From contig CBDVAM010000091.1 in the NCBI GenBank assembly GCA_965371965.1, positions 1-14,046 of the forward strand: a DNA stretch of 14,046 nucleotides, given 5' to 3'. The DNA is from S146-42 sp965371965 (GTDB lineage Bacteria; Planctomycetota; Phycisphaerae; Phycisphaerales; UBA1924). The position numbers and the translations under genes were made by a program. Each line of letters begins with the position of its first letter. The first letter of the stretch is position 1. The notes beneath the pieces were generated by a model, which was not told the origin of the DNA, did not search any database, and saw only the letters and a program-made list of their open reading frames with translations. This document shows, piece after piece, positions 1 to 6,125 of the stretch.

Positions 1-2319
1 CACGCCGGACTCATCACCGGCAACACTGTGTTCGGGAATCTCGGCGAGGACGATGGGAGCGGCATCTTCACCGTCGCGAGTCGCGTCAGCGGCAACATCG
101 TGGCATTCTCGCCGTCGCTGATCGAAGCGATCTCCGTCAACGGTGTGAACGCGAGCGCCGATTTCAACTGCGTCTTTGGCAACGCCGGAGTCGCATTTGG
201 TGGTTGGGGTCAGATCGGAGATGGGAATATCGAGTTGGACCCTCTCCTGGAGCCCGGGCCGGCGGGATGGTGGTCGACGGCGGGCAGCTTCGACCCGCAG
301 ACGCAACGAACGACATTCATCGATCTGGGTGTTTTTTTCGAGCCCGATGCGTTGGCCGGCTCGGTCCTGCTGCCGGATACCACGCAGGGACAGCGATTCG
401 CCGTCGTTGCCAATACGTCGGACTCGGTCACGGTTGTGGGCGATGCACATGAGTTCGCACGTCAGGGAGTCCCGTACCAGCTCTTCGATTGGCACATCGG
501 CGTCTCGTCGCCATGCGTCGGTGCGTCGGACGCGAATGGCTCGTTCGCGTCCCTTGTGGGATCGGATCTTGATGGCGAACCCCGTCTCATGGATTGTCTG
601 CCCGACATCGGCGCCGATGAACGCACCGGCGAGCGGACAGCCGTGCTGGGCATCGTATCGACCTCTGCCTTTGCCGGCACCTCCATACAGCCCTCAGATT
701 GCACCGGCGCCGGTGGCTCCGCCGGCAGCGTCAGCTATTTCTTTTCGGGCTCGCCCATCGTCTCGCTCACCGCCGAGCAGTTCGATTCGATTCCATTCCG
801 CTGGATCATCGACGGCGTTGATCAGCCGGACGGGCAGGCAACCGTCGAGGTCGATCTCTCTGCAAATGTTGCCGCCGTTGGCGAGTATGAGTTGGTATCC
901 AACATCACCGCCGGATCGAGCTTCACGACGATCCAGGGGGCCGTGTCGAGCTTTGGCACGATCGATGGAGACGAGATTGTTGTAGCGCCAAACATCTACA
1001 CCGAGAACGTGGATCTTCTGGGCAAAGACCTGTTCGTGCGTTCCTCCGATCCGGACGACCCCGCCGTCGTCGCACGCACGGTCATTGACGGGAACCTGTC
1101 CGGATCTACGGTCCGGCTCTCCGCCGGCGAGATCCGGGGATTCACGATTCAAAACGGCCTGGACTCCAGAGGCGGCGGTGTGTTTGCAGAGGGAACTGCC
1201 GTTGTTTCTCTTAATGTCGTTGAGCGGAACTCCGCTTGGCAGTTTGGGTCGGGCATCGGCGCCCACGACGACTCCCTGGTGATCGGCAACATTGTTCGAG
1301 ACAACGGGCCAAGCCAAAGCGGATCGGGCATCGCAGCGAGCGAAAGGGCGGTCGTGCTCGACAACCTCGTTGAGAATAATATCAGCAATAACATTGCAGA
1401 TGAGGGCGGTGGGATATACGTCTCTCAAAGCGCGATCGCTTGTAACAATATTGTCCGGGGCAATCGGGCGGGGCGAGGCGGCGGCATTTCGGCGCAGCGC
1501 GATGCGATGGTTCTTGACAACCTAATCACCAACAACGTTGCACTGAATCGCGGAGGCGGCGTCTTTGCGCGTGACGAGTGCCTCATCGAGCGAAACTGGA
1601 TCCAAGACAATGTTGCGCTCGCCAACGGCAACGGCGGCACGGAGGAGGGGGGCGGCGGAGTCTACGCGTTCAACACTCCGATGATCCGGAGCAATGTCAT
1701 CATTGGCAACGACTCGATCGCGCCCGGCGGCGGAGTTGACCTCGGGTTCGGCGCCGACCTCTTCGCAAACACCATCGTGTACAACACGTCCGATCTAGGC
1801 GCAGATGGTGTCTGGGTCGATGGTATCCACGAGGAGTTTCGCGTCATCAATAACATCATCGCATTCAACGCCGAACAAGGCATCGTCGCCAATGACCCCA
1901 TCACCCTCGACTACAACTGCGTCTTCGGACACACCTCACAGAACTACGGCGGGCTTGCGTTCCCCGGCGACAACGACATCAACGTCGACCCCGAGCTCGA
2001 CGCAGACCGCGTCCACCTGTTGCCCACCTCCCCTTGCATCGACGCCGGCGTGATCGGCTTTCGAGACCCCGACGCCAAGGACATCGACGGCGACGATCGG
2101 GTCATCAATGACCGCATCGACATCGGCGCCGACGAGTTCGCCGGTAGCGCATGCCCCGCCGACATCGACGGCGACGGCGACATCGACGCTGAGGACTTCT
2201 TTGCGTACCTGGACGCCTTCGCGGCGGGCGATCTGGATGTCTGCGACATTGATGGCGATGGCGACTGCGACGCCGACGACTTCTTCGCCTACCTCGATCT
2301 GTTTGCGGCCGGGTGCTGA
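1..2319 (+). CDS. Secreted parallel beta-helix protein with C-terminal dockerin (5' partial)
   Basis: The frame is open from base 1, so the gene begins outside the window; the GTG at 28 lies inside a beta-helix coil and is not a credible start. The visible 772 residues hold, in order: the end of one beta-helix (1-600) closed by a choice-of-anchor-Q-like ending (FNCVFG near 168, then SPC near 510 and PDIGADE near 603); a linker of Ig-like character (about 640-900); and a second complete beta-helix (about 905-2150). The second helix starts with the usual TTIQGAV and DGDEIVVAPNIYTEN pattern, runs through many GGGV/NNI coils, and ends with another YNCVFG, SPCIDAG and DIGADE signature. From 2152 to the stop is a two-repeat dockerin-like domain ending Gly-Cys. 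The fold suggests binding or processing of a polysaccharide, or an adhesin or structural role. No catalytic residues of a known lyase can be assigned, so the substrate is unknown. Confidence 0.88.
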   Translation, partial: HAGLITGNTVFGNLGEDDGSGIFTVASRVSGNIVAFSPSLIEAISVNGVNASADFNCVFGNAGVAFGGWGQIGDGNIELDPLLEPGPAGWWSTAGSFDPQTQRTTFIDLGVFFEPDALAGSVLLPDTTQGQRFAVVANTSDSVTVVGDAHEFARQGVPYQLFDWHIGVSSPCVGASDANGSFASLVGSDLDGEPRLMDCLPDIGADERTGERTAVLGIVSTSAFAGTSIQPSDCTGAGGSAGSVSYFFSGSPIVSLTAEQFDSIPFRWIIDGVDQPDGQATVEVDLSANVAAVGEYELVSNITAGSSFTTIQGAVSSFGTIDGDEIVVAPNIYTENVDLLGKDLFVRSSDPDDPAVVARTVIDGNLSGSTVRLSAGEIRGFTIQNGLDSRGGGVFAEGTAVVSLNVVERNSAWQFGSGIGAHDDSLVIGNIVRDNGPSQSGSGIAASERAVVLDNLVENNISNNIADEGGGIYVSQSAIACNNIVRGNRAGRGGGISAQRDAMVLDNLITNNVALNRGGGVFARDECLIERNWIQDNVALANGNGGTEEGGGGVYAFNTPMIRSNVIIGNDSIAPGGGVDLGFGADLFANTIVYNTSDLGADGVWVDGIHEEFRVINNIIAFNAEQGIVANDPITLDYNCVFGHTSQNYGGLAFPGDNDINVDPELDADRVHLLPTSPCIDAGVIGFRDPDAKDIDGDDRVINDRIDIGADEFAGSACPADIDGDGDIDAEDFFAYLDAFAAGDLDVCDIDGDGDCDADDFFAYLDLFAAGC

Positions 2320-2443
2320 GCAAGATCAGACCACTGCTCGGCGCCAAGAGTGTCTAGGGCGAACGCCGGGCTCGACGGTGTGGCCTAGTCCTCCGCCATC
2401 CGGATCGTCCTGGGGATCTCATCGGTCATAAACCCCATGAGCA
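2311..2443. repeat. Direct duplicate, copy 1 (gene 3' end plus flank)
   Basis: This block aligns without gaps to 4608-4740 at a constant offset of 2297 bases. By eye the identity is roughly 85-90%. It begins with the last Gly-Cys codons and stop of the beta-helix gene and runs through the downstream flank. Identical runs include the first 24 bases and the stretch around 2375-2395. The block ends where similarity to the TIGR03032 gene fades, near 2443. Confidence 0.85.
2327..2356. terminator. Possible terminator hairpin, copy 1
   Basis: The arms AGAC-c-AC and GTGTCT pair as an outer stem with one bulged C. The inner part can form CT/AG and GG/CC pairs with one C-A mismatch. It lies eight bases after the beta-helix stop codon. 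There is no T tract, so it may be a Rho-independent-like element, an mRNA 3' stabiliser, or chance. A homologous and better-paired hairpin follows the next gene. Confidence 0.3.
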
Positions 2444-2444
2444 G
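2385..2444 (-). pseudogene. Fossil 3' end of a TIGR03032 gene
   Basis: On the minus strand this segment reads LMGFMTDEIPRTIRMAED followed by TAG. The live TIGR03032 gene ends LLGFKTDEIRRTIRLPED followed by TAG at exactly the matching place in the duplicate block. The frame is kept across the similar part, and a TAG at 2454-2456 closes it upstream. Only about 20 codons survive, so this is a remnant and not a gene. It shows that a TIGR03032 gene, or its 3' end, once lay convergent to the beta-helix gene. Confidence 0.75.
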
Positions 2445-2476
2445 GGTGAGGGGCTACCACACTTGTCCGTATTACT

Positions 2477-2485
2477 TGGTATAAT
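2477..2485 (+). promoter_or_regulatory. Extended -10 promoter of the first propeller gene
   Basis: TGGTATAAT is a perfect extended -10 element (TGn plus TATAAT), striking in such GC-rich DNA. No good -35 lies 16-18 bases upstream; TTGTCC at 2463 is only 11 bases away. Extended -10 promoters do not need a -35. Transcription would start near 2492, giving a leader of about 60 bases before the ATG at 2553. Confidence 0.6.
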
Positions 2486-2552
2486 CGAGCTGCGGCGCGA
2501 CCACGCCGGCCCTTGCACTCGCTGGGGACAGGTTGAGGAAAGGAGCAGTGCG

Positions 2553-4616
2553 ATGAGATCCATGCGCGAGTTGGTCTGCCTCGCTGTTGCGAGCGTTGTT
2601 TCCGCTAGTTGCTGGGCCCAGTGTGAGCCTACTCAGATCGGAGCCTTCGGCGGTTCCCTGGAGGATGTCGAACTCGTCGGTGGCTTCGCGTACCTCGGCG
2701 CGAGCCTCGGCGGGCTGCAGGTGGTCGATATCTCCGATCCGAACGCACCGGAACTCGTCGCAAACCTGCCAGAACTTGGGCGGGTGATGGGTGTCGAGGC
2801 GATGGGCGAGGTTCTCTACGTCGCAGCGGGTCACGACGGGTTGATCACACTCGATGTCTCCGATCCCGCCCGCCCCGTGCTGTTAGGATCGCTGGAGCTA
2901 GGTGCGTTCGCCTTTGGCAGCGCGATCGGCGAGGGGCTGGTGTTCGTCGGCACGAGCGATGGGATGAGCGTTGTCGATATCTCGGACCCGAGCGATCTCG
3001 GCATCGTGGGCTCATACGACGCCCCCACCGATATGTTTCGTCCCACGCTCGATGGGGAGATCTTGTACGCGTCGGTGTTCACCAACGACGTCCATGTTCT
3101 TGATGTGTCAGATCCGTCGGCTCCAGCGTTGCTCAGCGTGATTCCAACGCCCGGGGATCCTCGCGGCATCCGCGTCGCTGATGACCGGCTCTACCTGGCC
3201 TGCGAGGACTTTGGAGTGATCGTCGTGGACATCAGCGATCCGGCCAATCCGGTGACGCTTGCCAGCTTGGAAACCACGTTTGCGCCGAGCGACCTCGAGG
3301 TTGTCGGCGACCTCGGATTCGTCGCGATGCACAACGGCGTAATCGGTGGAGTTCTGCAGGTCGTGGATCTCACCAACCTCGACGAGACTGACGTCGTTGG
3401 GGCGTTCCCGTTCAGAGAAGGATCTTCGTATCGAGTCCGTGTGCGCGACGGTCTCGCGTACATCGCGGGACTCGGAGGCGGCTTGCACATTCTCAACGTC
3501 TCGGAGCCTTCGGAGATGCTGGAGATCGGGGTCTTCAAGCCCCCGGTGTGGACTTACGACGTGCAGGTGCACGACGGGATCGCGTATCTCGCCGAGGGCG
3601 TGGTGACCGGAAGACTGCTGACCCTCGATGTGTCGGATGCCTCGCTTCCTCAGTTCCTCGGGTGGGGACGGATTGTGCGCGATGTGGATGCGCTGGAGAT
3701 CGATCCGCAAGAGAAGATCGCGTATGTCGTGGGAGAGCTCGGAATGCACGTGTTCGACGTGAGCGATCCCGCGCACCCGGAAGCGCTTGGCGTCGAGAGG
3801 ATCACAAACGGAGCCTCGGATGTGATTCGCGAGGGTGATCGGCTGTATGTGCAAGGCCGTCAGCTTTCGGTCTTTGATGTCACTGATAGAAGGGCACCGG
3901 AGTTCCTCCAAGTGATCGATGAGTCTTTCAGCGCGTTCGATGTTGTTGGAGACTCCGTCTTCCTGGGAGTTGCGTTCCAGGGCCTTCGGATTCTGGACGT
4001 CGCCGACCCCGCTGATCCGATCCTCATGGGAGAGTTTGGGCTCAATGGACGGGTGCGGGACGTACTCGTCGACGATCAGATCGCATACGTCGCGGTTGGA
4101 AACGACGCCTTTGACCGATTCCCACGCGATCCGAGCGGACTGTACATCATCGATGTGGCGGATCCGAGCGAGCCGCGGCTCATGTCGTTCATCAATCGGC
4201 CGGAGACCCAGTCCGAGCGTCAACGTGACGATCGCATCCAAGGGATCCTGGTTCACGACGGAGTTGCGTATCTCAACGATCTGGACCGGGGCATGCTCGT
4301 GTTCGACGTCGCCGATCCGCGCCGCCCGAGATACCTGACGACGCTCAGTTTGTCAGACCACGCGTTTGGGCTGTGGGTCGAGTCCGACCGCCTGTATAGC
4401 GCAATGACCAACAGCGGGCTGCACGTCTTCGATATCTCGTCGTGCATGGGATGTCGGGCGGATGTCGACGGAGACGAGGATGTTGATGGCGAGGACTATT
4501 TCGCGTACCTGGAGTTGTTCTCTGCGAACGACGCACGCGCCGACATCGATCGCGACGAGGACATCGACGCGGAGGACTTCTTCGCGTATCTGGATCTGTT
4601 CGCGGCGGGGTGCTGA
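2553..4616 (+). CDS. Secreted LVIVD-repeat beta-propeller protein with dockerin, paralogue 1
   Basis: The start at 2553 is preferred over the TTG at 2463 because GGAAAGGAG lies just upstream and the protein then begins with a signal peptide (MRSMRELVCL, hydrophobic core, WA before QCEP). The 687-residue product has 14 LVIVD-type repeats of about 45 residues (pattern: YxA..GLxVxDxSDPxxPxL), running from about residue 35 to 631. LVIVD repeats form beta-propeller blades, so 14 would suit two seven-bladed propellers (inference). The 12th repeat has an insertion (FDRFPRDPSG). From residue 634 a two-repeat dockerin-like domain ends AAGC. It lacks the two middle cysteines seen in its neighbours and has a shorter linker between the loops. 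The protein is likely exported. Its ligand is unknown. The gene at 6126 is a collinear paralogue. It converges on the TIGR03032 gene with a 65-base gap. Confidence 0.92.
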   Translation: MRSMRELVCLAVASVVSASCWAQCEPTQIGAFGGSLEDVELVGGFAYLGASLGGLQVVDISDPNAPELVANLPELGRVMGVEAMGEVLYVAAGHDGLITLDVSDPARPVLLGSLELGAFAFGSAIGEGLVFVGTSDGMSVVDISDPSDLGIVGSYDAPTDMFRPTLDGEILYASVFTNDVHVLDVSDPSAPALLSVIPTPGDPRGIRVADDRLYLACEDFGVIVVDISDPANPVTLASLETTFAPSDLEVVGDLGFVAMHNGVIGGVLQVVDLTNLDETDVVGAFPFREGSSYRVRVRDGLAYIAGLGGGLHILNVSEPSEMLEIGVFKPPVWTYDVQVHDGIAYLAEGVVTGRLLTLDVSDASLPQFLGWGRIVRDVDALEIDPQEKIAYVVGELGMHVFDVSDPAHPEALGVERITNGASDVIREGDRLYVQGRQLSVFDVTDRRAPEFLQVIDESFSAFDVVGDSVFLGVAFQGLRILDVADPADPILMGEFGLNGRVRDVLVDDQIAYVAVGNDAFDRFPRDPSGLYIIDVADPSEPRLMSFINRPETQSERQRDDRIQGILVHDGVAYLNDLDRGMLVFDVADPRRPRYLTTLSLSDHAFGLWVESDRLYSAMTNSGLHVFDISSCMGCRADVDGDEDVDGEDYFAYLELFSANDARADIDRDEDIDAEDFFAYLDLFAAGC

Positions 4617-4740
4617 GCAAGATCAGACCACCGCCTGGTGCCAGGAGTGTCTGGGGCGAGCGACGTGCTCAACGGTGTGGCCTAGTCCTCCGGCAACCGG
4701 ATCGTCCTGCGGATCTCATCGGTCTTGAACCCCAGCAGCA
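4608..4740. repeat. Direct duplicate, copy 2 (gene 3' end plus flank)
   Basis: This is the partner of 2311-2443, ungapped at a constant offset. This copy holds the last codons of the first propeller gene, the short convergent gap, and the last 20 or so codons of the minus-strand TIGR03032 gene. Because those codons are in use here, this arrangement is probably closer to the ancestral one. Confidence 0.85.
4624..4653. terminator. Possible bidirectional terminator hairpin, copy 2
   Basis: CAGAC-c-AC pairs with GTGTCTG (seven pairs, one bulged C), and inside it CCTG pairs with CAGG around a GTGC loop. It sits in the 65-base gap between two convergent genes, where a hairpin serving both directions is expected. 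No T tract follows on the plus strand. The inner C35-G44 pair (bases 4635 and 4644) is T-A in the other copy, which is compatible with selection on the stem. Confidence 0.4.
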
Positions 4741-5848
4741 TCGGGCGGCGCACGCCGCGGAGCGCGACCACGTCGTACAGCTCGCGCACAACGCCCTCGA
4801 TCCGCAGCCAGTGCTCGGCGGCACCCGTGTCGAGGTTCACGATGTGCAACGCGCATCGCGGCTCGGCGTCGCGGGATCGCAGGTTCTCATCCAGCGGCAG
4901 CCCTGAGAATGTCCGGTTCTCGCGCGTCGCCGACATCCCCACGATCGCATAACGCCCCACGAACGTCAGGCCGCGGACGAACCCGGGACAGAACGCGACC
5001 TCGACGAACTTTCCCGATCCAAGATCGACGTAGCCGAGAAATCCCGTCCCCGCTTGCACCAGCCAGACGCGACCGGGCTCATCGGGATGCACCCTCGGCG
5101 AGTGCGGCATGCTCAGACCCTCGCACACGATCTCGTTGCTGCGCACGTCCATGAGCAGCCCGCCGCCCAGGCGCCGATCGCGCCACCCGTCACTCACGTC
5201 CGACTTGCTGACCATGGTCGCGTACGCCGGCTCGCGCGTCTTTGGATCCATCGCCAGCCCGTTGAGGTGGCAGCGGTCCTCGGGCGCCATCTTCGAAACG
5301 AACGGCGGCTTCCAGAGCGGCTGGAAGCTGTGGGTCTCGCTGATAGTGCCCAGGCAGTTGAACAAAGTCGCGACGAACACCGGCTTGCCGTCGGCCCCGA
5401 CGTGCACATCGTGGATATCGATGTCGCCGGTTGTGTGCCCGAGCGTGGGCACATAGAGCCGGTCATACCCGTCAGCCGTCGCCCCGCCCGCCGGGACATA
5501 GTTCTCAAACCGCCAGAGCTGGTACAGCGAGGCCATCCACAGCGTCTGAGCATCGTCGCTGGCGTACAGCCCCATCGCCCGGTTGAATGTCCGCTCATAG
5601 ATGCTGAACCGCCCGTCGGGCTGCAGACCCACCATGAACAGCTTGCCGGCCTGATATGTGCTGAAGGCGAGGCTGACATGTTGGTCCGACATCCAGCCGC
5701 CCAGATGGCGCGAGCCGGTGATGGCCAGTTCGGGCGCTTTCTTGGGAGGCTGGCTTGTCACGGACCCTCCGGACCGCTTCGGGCGGGCACTGGCTGCGAT
5801 CGTATCGGCGATCCGGCGTTCGGAGGCGACACCCGGTTGGGGAGGCAC
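4682..5848 (-). CDS. TIGR03032 / DUF4915-like protein of unknown function
   Basis: The protein matches my recollection of the TIGR03032 (DUF4915) family. Near the start it has SLAFSTYQAGKLFMVGL, then FNRAMGLYA, WMASLYQLWRFEN, DIHDVHV, HLNGLAMD, SMPHSPRVHP and GYVDL, ending FKTDEIRRTIRL. The spaced aromatic and His motifs suggest a six-bladed NHL-like propeller. The family has no established reaction, so I give none. No signal peptide is visible, unlike the flanking genes. The longest frame (388 aa) starts at a GTG at 5848, which has no Shine-Dalgarno and lies in a dockerin fossil. A GTG at 5761 (359 aa) has GGAGG four bases upstream and still includes the whole conserved region, so it may be the real start. 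It is convergent with the first propeller gene. A fossil of its 3' end lies at 2385-2444. Confidence 0.85.
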   Translation of the reverse strand: MPPQPGVASERRIADTIAASARPKRSGGSVTSQPPKKAPELAITGSRHLGGWMSDQHVSLAFSTYQAGKLFMVGLQPDGRFSIYERTFNRAMGLYASDDAQTLWMASLYQLWRFENYVPAGGATADGYDRLYVPTLGHTTGDIDIHDVHVGADGKPVFVATLFNCLGTISETHSFQPLWKPPFVSKMAPEDRCHLNGLAMDPKTREPAYATMVSKSDVSDGWRDRRLGGGLLMDVRSNEIVCEGLSMPHSPRVHPDEPGRVWLVQAGTGFLGYVDLGSGKFVEVAFCPGFVRGLTFVGRYAIVGMSATRENRTFSGLPLDENLRSRDAEPRCALHIVNLDTGAAEHWLRIEGVVRELYDVVALRGVRRPMLLGFKTDEIRRTIRLPED

Positions 5849-5909
5849 CGATTTCGACTATGACGCCGACAACCACTTGGGGATTCTCGACCTCTTCGCG
5901 GCGAGGTGA
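5847..5909 (+). pseudogene. Fossil second repeat of a dockerin domain
   Basis: The segment reads TDFDYDADNHLGILDLFAAR followed by TGA. It lines up codon by codon with the end of the dockerin at 9000-9065 (TDGDCDADDFFGYLDLFAQGC), with the Asp ladder, LDLFA and the stop all in place. The loop Cys codon has become Tyr and the terminal Gly-Cys is lost. Upstream the frame runs into sequence antisense to the TIGR03032 gene, so the rest of the dockerin protein is gone. It is a remnant of a fifth dockerin gene. Confidence 0.72.
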
Positions 5910-6036
5910 TGATCTGCGCAGCCCTCCACTTCCTCACCCCGCTTGGCCAGCCTCGGGCGTGTTGTCTCGGCACGCCGCACTCGCCAGAAGCTCTTACATC
6001 TGCCCAGCAACTCAAGGCGCGAGGCCGAGAGGCCCC

Positions 6037-6065
6037 TTGCGGCCTACCGGAATACTCAGTACACT
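6037..6065 (+). promoter_or_regulatory. Promoter of the second propeller gene
   Basis: TTGCGG (6037-6042) and TACACT (6060-6065) are separated by exactly 17 bases, a good sigma-70-type arrangement. Transcription would begin near 6072, about 54 bases before the ATG at 6126. The leader just before the start shares a TGGGGA...GAGGAA pattern with the leader of the paralogue at 2553. Confidence 0.55.
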
Positions 6066-6125
6066 CGCCCGAGCGGAGGTTGCCCGATCTTGATCCTCTC
6101 GTGGGGATCTGAGAGGAAGTCTCAC

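Noticed and set aside
2463..2552. Upstream TTG start for the first propeller gene
   Set aside because: It lies in the promoter region, would put 30 polar residues before the signal peptide, and the ATG at 2553 has a good ribosome site.
2600..2625. Lipoprotein signal in the first propeller protein (SASC) or the second (IASC)
   Set aside because: Neither has the normal L-(A/S)-(G/A)-C lipobox at a suitable place, and a type I cleavage site before QCEP fits both proteins.
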